A stretch of 64,000 nt of DNA from Marseilla massiliensis (lineage in GTDB: Bacteria > Bacteroidota > Bacteroidia > Bacteroidales > Bacteroidaceae), in assembly GCF_016899955.1 (NCBI RefSeq), contig NZ_JACJJL010000019.1, positions 1 to 64,000 on the forward strand. Direction: 5' to 3'. Shown piece by piece: positions 1-8,697 of the stretch. The notes beneath the pieces are model-generated. The model made no database searches, was not told the DNA's origin, and worked only from the letters and a program-made list of their open reading frames with translations. Position numbers and translations under genes: made by a program. Positions within the stretch are counted from its first letter, which is position 1; the number at the start of each line of letters is the position of its first letter.

Positions 1-89
1 AGCGTATATTTTTCCATCATTGCATCAAAAAACTTGCAGAAGTCGTCCGCCATACAAAATAATTCTGTAACTTTGTCATCGGTGATCAT
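1..89 (-). mobile_element. N-terminus of an IS982-like transposase, cut by the window edge
   Basis: Reading leftwards from an ATG at 87-89, the frame gives MITDDKVTELFCMADDFC and continues through an FFDAM segment with no stop to the window edge. This resembles the opening of IS982-family transposases, which start with a short helical segment of the same kind. Only about 29 codons are visible, so the DDE catalytic part, the right terminal inverted repeat and intactness cannot be judged. The AT-rich stretch 90-207 would hold its upstream end and the leader of the next gene; I see no clear inverted repeat in it. The family call is from memory of similar N-termini. Confidence 0.55.
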
Positions 90-207
90 AGCGATTATTG
101 TTTGTAATACTTTGTACTTGAACACTATAAAGTTACAACAATTTCCGCTAATCACCAAATTTACAAATAGTTATAATTAATCGAACTCACGTTAAACCAA
201 AAAGGAA

Positions 208-1722
208 ATGAACAAAAGACAGACTGTAATTTTAACCGCTGTGATGCTCATGACCGGAACAGCCGGAAGCGCAAACAGCTATACCAACAGGCCGACCCAA
301 ACCACAGACAATGCCCAAACGGCCGTGGCCGACAGTTTCTTTTGTCATGGCAGAAGTGTACTGCTGGGGCGATTCACCGGCAATCACCCCGAGATAATAG
401 AATACTACGGATACAACGGCGTCACCGGCGAGAGCAAGCCAACGACTTACGACGTGGCCGCCGACGGGTCGTTCTGCATATCTCTCGACTTGGATTACCC
501 GATATTCGACTATGTGGTACATGGCGACAACATTCTGTATTTCTACGCCTGCCCCGGTGACACAGCCAACGTGACCATCGACAGCACCGGCATGGCACAC
601 TACGAGGAGCCGACGAACCACAAGAGGTTGCTGGAACTGATGTCCAACGAGGGCTTAAGGCCGAAGATAAACCACAAGGCGAAGCGGGCAATGGCACAAA
701 AGTCTACGTTTGCTGAGTTCACAGCATGGGCGGAAACGCAGATTGACAGCCTGAAAGGCATGGTTGACAGCATATCCGGAAGCCACGGGCTGACGGCAGA
801 AGAGCGCAAGTTGCTAAATGCCTACACCATGATAGACGCCTGCACCGACTGCTTTGACTACCGATACATAAACGGATTTGCCATAGACACCAATACTGAT
901 GACTATCATTTCATGAGGCATCTGCCCACCGACGCAACGGCCTGCCTTCCATGCACCTCACGTCTCTACTTCCTCATAAACCGATACAAGCATCACGGCC
1001 CGATCTGCTTCATGGACGACACTGCCGCACAGGGCAAATTCGTTCCAGCCACCGACAGTGCCGCCATTGCCGCCGACAAGGCCGTGTTCGGAGCCGACAG
1101 CCCGTCGCTATTCTTACAACTGACATGGACCAACACAAAATACAACCGCAAGGCTTATCAAGACAATCCGGAAGAGGCAACAAAGAGCATGGCCAAGCGC
1201 ACCGAACTGACCACCCTGCCCTATCTGCACCATGTGCTGGATGGGCAAATCAAACGTTTGCAGAAGCCTGTAGCGTCGGCATACGAGTTGCCCGAAGGGC
1301 AGGGCACAGATATTTTCAGGGCCCTCACAGGCAAGTACAGGGGCAAATATGTGCTCATTGACTTCTGGTCTACAGGCTGCGGCCCGTGCAGGATGGCCAT
1401 CGAACGCAGCGGCAAACTGCGCGACTCAATAGCCACACTGGCCGATGTCGAACTGATATTCATCACCAGCGAGGACGAGTCGCCGCAGTCAGCATACGAC
1501 AAATATGTAAAGGAAAACCTGCAGGGAGAGGTGAATCTGCGCATACCTAACACCGATTACAAGAGACTGATGAGCCTGTTTGAGTTCAACGGCATCCCAC
1601 ACAACGAACTGGTAGCTCCCGACGGACGCATTATCAACACTGACTTTGACCTGAGAGACTTCAAGGACTTCGACTCATTCAACAAGTTCATGGACGGCAT
1701 CAGGGCCGCATCAGGCAACTGA
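208..1722 (+). CDS. TlpA-like thioredoxin-fold protein, exported
   Basis: A 504-aa protein beginning with a signal peptide (MNKRQ, hydrophobic stretch, then small residues to about 22). The C-terminal 140 residues form a thioredoxin-like domain with the active-site motif CGPC near residues 391-394, in the context FWSTGCGPCRMA, followed by a GIPHNELV segment that carries the cis-proline position. The N-terminal 350 residues look like the variable domain of Bacteroidota TlpA/ResA-like reductases. It probably works as a periplasmic thiol-disulfide reductase; the substrate is unknown. It stands alone between the IS fragment and the convergent foldase gene. ATG with AAGGAAATG context. Confidence 0.8.
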   Translation: MNKRQTVILTAVMLMTGTAGSANSYTNRPTQTTDNAQTAVADSFFCHGRSVLLGRFTGNHPEIIEYYGYNGVTGESKPTTYDVAADGSFCISLDLDYPIFDYVVHGDNILYFYACPGDTANVTIDSTGMAHYEEPTNHKRLLELMSNEGLRPKINHKAKRAMAQKSTFAEFTAWAETQIDSLKGMVDSISGSHGLTAEERKLLNAYTMIDACTDCFDYRYINGFAIDTNTDDYHFMRHLPTDATACLPCTSRLYFLINRYKHHGPICFMDDTAAQGKFVPATDSAAIAADKAVFGADSPSLFLQLTWTNTKYNRKAYQDNPEEATKSMAKRTELTTLPYLHHVLDGQIKRLQKPVASAYELPEGQGTDIFRALTGKYRGKYVLIDFWSTGCGPCRMAIERSGKLRDSIATLADVELIFITSEDESPQSAYDKYVKENLQGEVNLRIPNTDYKRLMSLFEFNGIPHNELVAPDGRIINTDFDLRDFKDFDSFNKFMDGIRAASGN

Positions 1723-1809
1723 CACCGGCACTGACAGCCAAAAAGCAATCCCACACCATAACGCAATCATACCGAAAGCGGCACAACAGAACATTCGTAA
1801 CAAAAAGAA

Positions 1810-1835
1810 CGGGGCAGCATCAATATGCTGCCCCG
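1810..1835 (-). terminator. Intrinsic terminator of the foldase gene
   Basis: An 11-bp perfect stem (CGGGGCAGCAT / ATGCTGCCCCG) with a 4-base loop. Read on the minus strand it is followed by TTCTTTTTG, so it fits the end of the leftward PpiD-like gene that stops at 1861. It may also stop the convergent gene ending at 1722. Confidence 0.75.
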
Positions 1836-1860
1836 CCCACATATAATGTCACTATGTCTT

Positions 1861-4002
1861 TCAGAAGAACATGTAACGGTTGTCTACCACATCAGCCTTG
1901 ATGTAGAGCTCGTTCATGAAACGGCTTGCAGCCTGCATGGCCTGCTGGCGCAGCTGCATCTCCATGGCCTTCTCGTCATACTTGGCTCCCTGGCGCTGCT
2001 TCTTGTCAACAACTTGGAACATGTATGCTCCGGCGTTGCCCTTGATGACGCTCGGGCAGAAAGCACCCTTCTTGGTGGCTGCAACGGCACCGCTCAAAGC
2101 AGGCTCGCTGGCACCTGTAGACGATACGAAGACAGGGGCGCTGAACGTTATCTGCCTTACTGTGTCTACGCGGGCGCCCTTGGCCTTGGCGTCGGCAACA
2201 CTCTTGGCACCGGCCAGCTTGCCCTTGAGCATGTCGTACTTCTTGTCGCGAACCACTTCGGCCTTCACGATGTCCTTCACGTCGTCGAGGGCACGGTAGC
2301 CCACGGGGTGAATCTTTGTCATGGCAACCACGAGCAGATGGTCGTTGGCTCCGCACTCATACAGGGGCGAAACCTGTCCTGCCTTGGCGTCGAATATCCA
2401 CTTCATGGCCTCGCCCGTGCTGCTTATGCCTGCCACAGTATGCTCAGAGTTGAACAGGTCTTTGCGCTCAAGCACCTTGTAGCCAAACTTGCCGGCATTC
2501 TTCTCCATGTCCTCAACGGTCTGGTTGCCGCTCACAAACTGGCTGAACTTGTTGTAGGCGGCAGAATATGTGGCCTTGGAGAAGTCGATGGTGTGCTTCA
2601 CAACGGCAGCGACATACTTGTCGACCATGGCCTTGCGGCTCAGCACCTGCACGATGACGTTGCCCTGGGCAAACGAAATGTTCTTGATTTCGTTGACGCC
2701 CAGCGTGTTGAGTGTCTCAAGATAGATCTTCGAGTCGGCGTCAACGGTCTGCGAATTCTCATACATGGCTGTGGTGAGCCACTGCTTTGCGCCAGTCTGG
2801 CTGTATTTCTTGGCAATCGAGTCGAAGGGAGCTCCGGCCTGCAGGGCAGCATAAACGCTGTCGGCGGTCTTGCGTCCGGCCTCTACTGTAGCGCCCACTA
2901 TCTGTATCTGTCGATACTCCACCGAGTCGGGGAGCTGTGTCTTGGATATGAGTTTCACCACATTGAGGGTGTTGTCGGCAGTGGTCTCAAACGGAGCGGT
3001 GGTCTGCCCAACGGCCATCGAGTCAATCTTGGCTGCTATGTCGCGCGGGAATGCCTTGCGGGTAACGGGCAAGCCAACGTAAGCATACTGCGACTGTGCC
3101 TTGCGCACCACCTCGGCGGGCTCGTTGCCGGCCTGCAGTTTCTGCTGTGCCTCGGTCATGGTGGCCATCATGGCCTTCCTGTCGGCAGCCGAGGGCAGCA
3201 CCTGGAACTCAACATACTTGATGTCGCGGCTCTCTACATACTGCTTGTACATCTCCTTCTGCTCGTCATACTTGGCCTTGAGGTCGGCGTCGCTAACCTT
3301 CACGTCGTTGTCGTTGATGGTTGAATATGCCATAGATGCCAACTGTATGTTGCTCTCATCGGTCTGGCCTTCAAACGCCATCTTGGCAGAGATGGGGTTA
3401 GACAGCAGACAGCCCGTCAGCAGGTTCTGGTACTTCATGGCCAATGTCTGCTGGCGGAGCGACTTCTCTATGAACTTCCAATACTTGTAGATAGTGTTGT
3501 ATTGCTCTGCCATCTGCGGGTTCTGTCCGCCCTCCATCTTTTTATAGTCGTCGAGGAACTTGGTCAGGAGCGTGGCATCGAAGCGGCCGGTCTGCTGGTT
3601 TACAAACGGAGTCTGCATGAGAATGGGGTTTGTTCCTTCCCTCAGCACGTTCTGCAACTCTTCCCTCGTCACCGTAAGGCCCAGCTTCTTGGCCTCCGAC
3701 TCGAGGATGGCGTTGTTCACATAATTGTTCCAAACCTGGTCTTTCAACTGGTTCATCTCGTCTTCGCCGAGGTTGTCGCGCCCCTGTGTCATCTTGATTA
3801 CCTCCTGGTATTCGTCTATCAGGCTCTGGAAATCCTGCACAGAGAGTTTCTCACCTAACACTTCGCCTACCTGCAAGCGCCGCTCATTGTTTGTTGCCTC
3901 GCATGAGCGGAACATCTCTTCGGCAATGAATGCAAAGAGGCCCAGACCTATTATTATAATCAAGGTGACGCCTCTTTTTCTGATTGTTCCTAATGCTGCC
4001 AT
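1861..4002 (-). CDS. Peptidylprolyl isomerase / SurA-N domain foldase (PpiD-like)
   Basis: A 713-aa inner-membrane-anchored periplasmic chaperone. Residues 1-30 are a short basic cytoplasmic tail followed by one hydrophobic anchor (TLIIIIGLGLFAFIAEEMF). Next comes a long helical SurA_N-like region with VGEVLGEKLSVQDFQSLI near the start, then parvulin-like segments around residues 350-450 (VEYRQIQIVGA, GAPFDSIAKKYSQ). The topology and length match the Bacteroidota PpiD/SurA-like proteins that help outer-membrane protein folding. In many relatives it sits downstream of lptC and a CNNM/hemolysin-like gene. Here 668 bp without a gene separate it from lptC, and it has its own promoter. Confidence 0.85.
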   Translation of the reverse strand: MAALGTIRKRGVTLIIIIGLGLFAFIAEEMFRSCEATNNERRLQVGEVLGEKLSVQDFQSLIDEYQEVIKMTQGRDNLGEDEMNQLKDQVWNNYVNNAILESEAKKLGLTVTREELQNVLREGTNPILMQTPFVNQQTGRFDATLLTKFLDDYKKMEGGQNPQMAEQYNTIYKYWKFIEKSLRQQTLAMKYQNLLTGCLLSNPISAKMAFEGQTDESNIQLASMAYSTINDNDVKVSDADLKAKYDEQKEMYKQYVESRDIKYVEFQVLPSAADRKAMMATMTEAQQKLQAGNEPAEVVRKAQSQYAYVGLPVTRKAFPRDIAAKIDSMAVGQTTAPFETTADNTLNVVKLISKTQLPDSVEYRQIQIVGATVEAGRKTADSVYAALQAGAPFDSIAKKYSQTGAKQWLTTAMYENSQTVDADSKIYLETLNTLGVNEIKNISFAQGNVIVQVLSRKAMVDKYVAAVVKHTIDFSKATYSAAYNKFSQFVSGNQTVEDMEKNAGKFGYKVLERKDLFNSEHTVAGISSTGEAMKWIFDAKAGQVSPLYECGANDHLLVVAMTKIHPVGYRALDDVKDIVKAEVVRDKKYDMLKGKLAGAKSVADAKAKGARVDTVRQITFSAPVFVSSTGASEPALSGAVAATKKGAFCPSVIKGNAGAYMFQVVDKKQRQGAKYDEKAMEMQLRQQAMQAASRFMNELYIKADVVDNRYMFF

Positions 4003-4091
4003 TACTTTTTTACTATTATTTTTTGTTTTATATTTTAGTCTATGGATTCATCTGCGGCAGGGTAAAATATGCCCCCAGCCACTTTAGTTGG

Positions 4092-4099
4092 CAAAATTA
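4092..4099 (-). promoter_or_regulatory. -7 promoter element for the PpiD-like gene
   Basis: TAATTTTGC on the minus strand matches the Bacteroidota -7 consensus TAnnTTTG and lies about 90 bp upstream of the start codon at 4002. Confidence 0.6.
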
Positions 4100-4396
4100 C
4101 TAAATTTATGCCAAATGGCGACATAATTTACGGAAAAAATACTCTCAACCAAGTTTTCTTGCATATCGAAACACGTTGAGAAGCAGCATAATGGGCTGCC
4201 ACGCAAGCACAGCGGCAACACAGTCAACACCGCCAACGCCTAACGGCAGACATGGCGGCCTGAAGACGGGCAGCACCCTGCCAGCTGCATGGGCGACACC
4301 GCCACCCGGCACCGATGGCGCCGAAAGGCACCGACCACGATGGCCCCGGAGGCCGCCAGCCGGTGTCCAGCGGGGTTAAGACTTACCGACGGGCAG

Positions 4397-4474
4397 TGTG
4401 AAACGGGCTGGACGGGAATGCAAAACGGGGCGTTGGGGAATGCAAAACGGGCAGGACGGGAATATGAAACGGCC
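4397..4474. repeat. 22-bp tandem repeat, three full units plus a partial
   Basis: Units start at 4397, 4419 and 4441 with strict 22-bp spacing and the pattern TGnnAAACGGGnnGGACGGGAA, and a fourth begins at 4463. The third unit and the sequence after it form an 11-bp perfect stem (GGCAGGACGGG 4450-4460 with CCCGTCCTGCC 4473-4483). Confidence 0.8.
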
Positions 4475-4670
4475 CGTCCTGCCTTGCCGGAGCTGACAAT
4501 CCGGACATGGCAGGACGGTGAAATGAATCATTGGGGCGCAAGGCCAGGCAAAAAAGTCCGGCGGCTCGCCGCCCCCAGTGATGCCGGGGCAAAGCCTGCT
4601 TCACGTGACTTCGGAATGCACTGGGCCAAGGGCATTGCGCCGCAATGTGGCCTGGCGCCGGGCACGAGGC

Positions 4671-5390
4671 TCACCTGGGCTTGCTGGTGGCCGCCCGGGG
4701 CACGGCGGCAGGTCGCACTGGCGGGGCTGCCACAGCCGTGTCGCCGCCCTTTGCCGTGTCGGCAGGCGCAGCGGGCTCGCTCTCCATGTCAGACTTGACA
4801 AACGACCCCTTAGAGTTAGACACAGTGTAGTGGGTCATGTGCTCGTCGCTGCGGAAGTATGTTCCCTCAAGCGTGCGCTCAGGGGTGACGAGCCTTGAAA
4901 ACTTGTTGGAGTACATCTCGTGGGTTATTCCGTCCCAGAAAAGCTCCTCGCTGCGGAATATCATACCCCTGACATTGCGCACACGCACCCGTCCGCGCAG
5001 CTCCCACAGCTTCATCTTGTCGTAATACCAGGCTGTGTCGGCCTGTATGTAAGCCTCTACATGGAACTTCTCGTCAAACTGTTCGAGAAACAAGCCCTTG
5101 ATGAAAGTCCAGCGTGACGGCTGCCTGACCTGGTTCACATCCCACCGTTCGGTGACAATCCTGTACTTGATGACACCAGAGTCGGATATGAGCGTATTGA
5201 CACCGTAGCTTACCATCACCGACACCGAGTCGCGGTCGTAGATGGCCGGCGCCGGATGCTCCTTCTCTTCGGTGCACGAAACCATGGCAGGCAATGCCGA
5301 AGCCAACGCCAGGCACCACATGCAAAGCCTCATAGCAACACTCTTGCCAAACGTAAACACTGCCTGACTACGATTTACTCTACCTTCCAC
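4671..5390 (-). CDS. lptC: LPS export periplasmic protein LptC
   Basis: A 239-aa protein with an N-terminal lipoprotein-like signal ending at PAMVSC. The body has the LptC/OstA-type pattern of short beta repeats (YDKMKLWELRGRVRV, GMIFRSEELFWDG, LEGTYFRSDEHM), so it should pass LPS from the inner-membrane LptBFG complex to the periplasmic bridge. The start at 5390 overlaps the stop of the upstream barrel gene by 16 bp; an internal ATG at 5333 would begin directly at the signal peptide (MRLCMWC) and is a plausible alternative. The last 40 residues are an unusual Ala/Pro-rich tail. It is third in an operon after coaX and the beta-barrel gene. Confidence 0.82.
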   Translation of the reverse strand: MEGRVNRSQAVFTFGKSVAMRLCMWCLALASALPAMVSCTEEKEHPAPAIYDRDSVSVMVSYGVNTLISDSGVIKYRIVTERWDVNQVRQPSRWTFIKGLFLEQFDEKFHVEAYIQADTAWYYDKMKLWELRGRVRVRNVRGMIFRSEELFWDGITHEMYSNKFSRLVTPERTLEGTYFRSDEHMTHYTVSNSKGSFVKSDMESEPAAPADTAKGGDTAVAAPPVRPAAVPRAATSKPR

Positions 5391-6679
5391 TTCATGAACC
5401 AGCGCTCATTGAAGGTAATGCCTATGTTTATCCTGAACATGTTCTCGGTGACGAATGCCTTCGACTCGGAGCGCACCCATTGCCCGCTTATGTTGAGGAA
5501 AGAGCGGTTTTCCCACGAGTTGGTGATGGGTATGCCGAATCCGGCGCTCACGCTGTACTCTTTCGGGCCGTCCATGCCGTTAATCTTAATATAAGGTGTG
5601 GCATACGAGGCGCCTATCCTGTAGCGCACCCTGTCGAAGAACCTGAGGCTCGTCGTGTTGGGCACCCACTCGCCGCCGAGGGTAAACTTGTGGCGGTCTT
5701 TGAGCAAGCCGCTGCGCAGGACGTAGTCGCCCGTGGCCGCATCGGTCTCGGGTATGTCTACCGAACCCCACTGCTGCAGGGTGTAGTCAACACCTATTGT
5801 GAGCCTGTCGGAGTGGGTCCATGCCAAGCCCACGCCGTAGGTCATGGGCACAGCCAGGCCGTTGCCCACCGTAAACGTAGAGTCTGACGACACCCCCGTC
5901 TGGCTGTTCGACGTCGTTGTGGTCACCTGCGGGTCGGCGTTGAGCTTGTGGCCGATGCCGACGGTGGCGCCGAGGGTAAGCCAGTCGGCCTTTGCCACTT
6001 TTTGCTGCCACTGCAATCCGAAATCAAGCTTGTAGTTGCTGACACTCGCGCTGTACGTCCGCTGCATGGTGTTCACATAACTGTCGCTGCTCGAAATGGA
6101 CACAGTCTTGTCGTACGAGCCCCAAAGGTAAGAAAAGTTTGCTCCCACCGACAGCCCACCGAACACGTTCCAGCCCACTCCTATGTAAGCCTGGTGGATG
6201 CCGCCCGAGCCGGAGTGCGTCTCGGTGGTGGTGGTCTCAGACGTTCCCACCCTTGATGAGTTGGCGTAGTTGTAGCCGATGTTGGTGTACGGAATAAGTC
6301 CAACGCTGATGCCCACCTTGGGGAATGCGCGGAAAGCAGCCACGGCATACTCGAAGTCGGCGTTCTTGGCATTGCGGCTTATGTTGCCTTCCTTGAAGTT
6401 GGTAATCTGCCCCGAGAGCCCCACGTCGAATATCATGCTCAGCGAGTCGATGGCCGAATAAGACGCAGGGTTAAGTGAATTGACCTGGTTGCCATAGCGC
6501 AAGCCGAGCGCCAGGCCGTTCATGCCGCGGTTGAAGCCCTGCGACTGATCTGAGAGAATACCTATGCCGTACTGGCTGTATGGAGAGTTTGTACCACTCT
6601 GCGCCATGGCCGCCACCGAGACAAAGCCCAGCGCGATACTACAAATAACTGTTCTTTTCATTGAAAGCGATTTCTTCAT
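5375..6679 (-). CDS. Outer-membrane beta-barrel protein, coaX-lptC operon
   Basis: A 434-aa protein with a signal peptide ending AMAQS, followed by SPYSQYGIGIL, alternating aromatic and polar strands, and a C-terminus (FNERWFMKWKVE) typical of outer-membrane barrels. It belongs to the conserved Bacteroidota membrane protein found between type III pantothenate kinase and lptC; the fold looks FadL/porin-like but the substrate is unknown. The annotated ATG at 6679 overlaps the coaX stop by 41 bp; an ATG at 6661 (MKRTVICS) gives a more standard signal peptide. Placement before lptC suggests an envelope biogenesis or transport role; this is inference. Confidence 0.75.
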   Translation of the reverse strand: MKKSLSMKRTVICSIALGFVSVAAMAQSGTNSPYSQYGIGILSDQSQGFNRGMNGLALGLRYGNQVNSLNPASYSAIDSLSMIFDVGLSGQITNFKEGNISRNAKNADFEYAVAAFRAFPKVGISVGLIPYTNIGYNYANSSRVGTSETTTTETHSGSGGIHQAYIGVGWNVFGGLSVGANFSYLWGSYDKTVSISSSDSYVNTMQRTYSASVSNYKLDFGLQWQQKVAKADWLTLGATVGIGHKLNADPQVTTTTSNSQTGVSSDSTFTVGNGLAVPMTYGVGLAWTHSDRLTIGVDYTLQQWGSVDIPETDAATGDYVLRSGLLKDRHKFTLGGEWVPNTTSLRFFDRVRYRIGASYATPYIKINGMDGPKEYSVSAGFGIPITNSWENRSFLNISGQWVRSESKAFVTENMFRINIGITFNERWFMKWKVE

Positions 6680-7397
6680 TGTAGAGGAGAATACGGTTGA
6701 GACCGTAAGGAACTATGAAATTGTCTGCAAAGATGCACTTTTTTTCTGGGATATGCAAATCAAGTTGCACTCCACCCGTTAAATAAACAAAAAGCCCGGG
6801 GCATTTTAATATAAAATCACGAATATAGCTTTCTATTTCGTAGGTTACGCCCCGCATCACTCCACTTCTGATAGCTGTCTCGGTGCTGTAGCCCATCGGC
6901 GGCGTGTCACCTTTTCTGTCGACCACGGGCAGCGCCCCGGCAAAAGCCCCGAGGGCCTTCAGGCGCATTGTTGGCCCTGGCGAGATGTTGCCCCCGAGAT
7001 AGTCGCCTGCGGCAGTGATGAAGTCGTATGTGATGCACGTGCCCACGTCTATTACCAGCGCATCGCGGCCACCGCTCTTGAAATGGGCCCCGACCACTGC
7101 CGCCAGCCTGTCGGTGCCGAGGGTCAGCGGGGTGGCATACCTGTTGTTTACAGGCACGGGCGTCACCCCCGACACAAGCCTCATGACCGGGAAAGGGGCT
7201 GCCTCCAGCCTGCGGCGCAAGCCCTCTGGCACGTCGACCACCGACGAACAGATGCCGCGCTCGAAGGGATAGCCGGCGCAAAAGCCGTCGAACTTGTGCA
7301 GCTCGCCGTCGTCCATCCTCATCTCTCCGACAGGCTCGTCGCCGTCGAAAGCAACAAGCTTGGTGCAGGTGTTGCCTATGTCTATCGTTAGGTTCAT
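6639..7397 (-). CDS. coaX: Type III pantothenate kinase
   Basis: Phosphorylates pantothenate, the first step of coenzyme A synthesis. I place the start at 7397 (MNLTIDIGNTCTKL), giving 252 aa, the usual length; a longer upstream reading has no homologous character. Visible motifs are the phosphate-binding DIGNT at the N-terminus, GTDRLAAV with its catalytic-site Asp, DVGTCITYDF, and GGNISPGPTMR. The type III enzyme is the ASKHA-fold, feedback-insensitive form. First gene of the operon with the barrel protein and lptC, preceded by a -7 element at 7424-7431. The coenzyme A genes coaBC lie in the window at 28.1-29.3 kb. Confidence 0.93.
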   Translation of the reverse strand: MNLTIDIGNTCTKLVAFDGDEPVGEMRMDDGELHKFDGFCAGYPFERGICSSVVDVPEGLRRRLEAAPFPVMRLVSGVTPVPVNNRYATPLTLGTDRLAAVVGAHFKSGGRDALVIDVGTCITYDFITAAGDYLGGNISPGPTMRLKALGAFAGALPVVDRKGDTPPMGYSTETAIRSGVMRGVTYEIESYIRDFILKCPGLFVYLTGGVQLDLHIPEKKCIFADNFIVPYGLNRILLYNEEIAFNEKNSYL

Positions 7398-7423
7398 CGT
7401 GCTGTCCGTTCGCTTACCGCCTG

Positions 7424-7431
7424 CAAAATTA
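7424..7431 (-). promoter_or_regulatory. -7 promoter element of the coaX operon
   Basis: TAATTTTG on the minus strand, 27 bp upstream of the coaX start. It is divergent from the element at 7478-7485. Confidence 0.6.
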
Positions 7432-7477
7432 TTGAAAAAAATCGGAATAATGGCACGGCGAATGGAAAAAAGAAAGT

Positions 7478-7485
7478 AATTTTGC
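7478..7485 (+). promoter_or_regulatory. -7 promoter element almost touching the GTG start of the DUF4105 gene
   Basis: TAATTTTGC, a full match to TAnnTTTG, ends only 3 bases before the proposed GTG start at 7489. Transcription would then begin at or inside the first codons, implying a leaderless message or a start further downstream (TTG 7510 or ATG 7522). Confidence 0.5.
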
Positions 7486-7488
7486 AGC

Positions 7489-8697
7489 GTGAAACAGTCA
7501 GCATACATATTGAAAGCCTTCATGGCCGCCGTAATGGCCGTCGTTTTCGGCACGCCCATTACCGCCGCCGCCCAAGAGCAGGCAAGGCGAACAGACTCCA
7601 TCGAGGTGAGTTTGCTGACCTGTGCCCCCGGCAATGAACTTTACAGCCTCTACGGCCACACCGCCCTGAGGTACCACGACTTGCGCACGGGCGAAGACTG
7701 GACATTCAACTATGGCGTGTTCAGCTTCAAGAAGCCGTTTTTCGCGCTACGCTTTGTGTTCGGGCTAACCGACTATGAGCTCGGCGTGATGCCCTTCAAC
7801 GCCTTCCGCGAGGAATACCGCAGGGAGGGGCGGGCCGTCACCGAGCAGGTGCTCAACCTGTCGGCAGACGAGAAAAGGCGCCTCTATGATGCGCTGGCCG
7901 ACAACTACCGCCCTGAAAACCGCACATACAGGTACAACTTCTTCTATGACAACTGCACGACAAGGGCACGCGACATGGTGGAGAGATGCGTCGCGGGGAC
8001 AATAGAGTATGCACCCAACGACAGCTTGGAGGCCACAACCTACAGGCAGATGATACACGCCATGGCCGGCAACCACCGCTGGGCGACGTTCGGCAACGAC
8101 CTGTGCCTCGGCGCCAAAGCCGACAAGCACGCCGACAGCCGGCAACAGCAGTTCCTGCCGGAATACCTGATGCGCGACTTCGACAGGGCCACCATAGCCA
8201 CCACCGAGGGCCGGCGCCCGCTGGTAAAGGAGACACGCGTGGCCGTCGACACTGTGCTTCCTGAGGCAAAAAGCCCGTTTCCGCTCACTCCACGCCAGTG
8301 TGCAACCATATTATTATTAGTGTCGCTGGCTGTTGCAGCCGCAGAACTGAGGCAGAAAAAGGCATACAGGGCCTTCGACGCCCTGCTGCTCACATGCACC
8401 GGCGTGGCAGGCATCATAGTCACGGCACTGCTCTTCTCCGAGCACCCGACCACGAGCACCAACCTCCAGGTGCTGCTGCTCAACCCGCTGCCGCTGTTCT
8501 TCATGCCATCGGTGATGAAGGGCCGGACCACCTACTGGCGGCTGGCTGCGGCACTGTCGGTGCTGTTCCTGGCCGGGGCAATATTTCAAGACTACGCCGA
8601 GGGAATGGAAATTGTGGCACTATGTTTGCTGTCCAGATGCATGGTGCACCTGGCGTTAGCACATAAACAACACCCAAACAGACATAAACAAGGATGA
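7489..8697 (+). CDS. DUF4105 / Lnb N-terminal-domain membrane protein
   Basis: A 402-aa protein read from a GTG, with a signal peptide (KAFMAAVMAVVFG, cut near AAAQ). The periplasmic part shows the DUF4105 (Lnb N-terminal periplasmic domain) hallmarks: LLTCAPGNELYSLYGHTALR, then FNYGVFSF, and FFYDNCTTRARD, whose Cys and His suggest an NlpC/P60-like papain fold. The last 130 residues contain about four hydrophobic segments (TILLLVSLAVAAAE, ALLLTCTGVAGIIV, LQVLLLNPLPLFFM, AALSVLFLAGAIF). Activity is unproven; the fold suggests a Cys hydrolase or acyltransferase at the outer face of the inner membrane. It overlaps the next gene by 4 bp (ATGA). Confidence 0.8.
   Translation: MKQSAYILKAFMAAVMAVVFGTPITAAAQEQARRTDSIEVSLLTCAPGNELYSLYGHTALRYHDLRTGEDWTFNYGVFSFKKPFFALRFVFGLTDYELGVMPFNAFREEYRREGRAVTEQVLNLSADEKRRLYDALADNYRPENRTYRYNFFYDNCTTRARDMVERCVAGTIEYAPNDSLEATTYRQMIHAMAGNHRWATFGNDLCLGAKADKHADSRQQQFLPEYLMRDFDRATIATTEGRRPLVKETRVAVDTVLPEAKSPFPLTPRQCATILLLVSLAVAAAELRQKKAYRAFDALLLTCTGVAGIIVTALLFSEHPTTSTNLQVLLLNPLPLFFMPSVMKGRTTYWRLAAALSVLFLAGAIFQDYAEGMEIVALCLLSRCMVHLALAHKQHPNRHKQG

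Larger units (their letters stand above)
4003..4670. other. 668-bp gene-free region with a 22-bp tandem repeat
   Basis: No convincing coding sequence on either strand; the open frames are short, of low complexity and mutually overlapping. The region holds the foldase promoter near 4095, a 22-bp tandem array at 4397-4474 and a hairpin at 4450-4483. In related genomes a CNNM/hemolysin-type gene often lies here between lptC and the foldase; nothing recognisable of it remains. Confidence 0.6.

Noticed and set aside
4397..4474. Possible CRISPR array (22-bp units)
   Set aside because: Contiguous units without spacers, only three and a half copies.
4289..4798. 169-aa plus-strand open frame between lptC and the foldase gene
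   Set aside because: It runs through the 22-bp repeat and into the lptC gene, is Arg/Gly/Pro-rich and lacks any motif.
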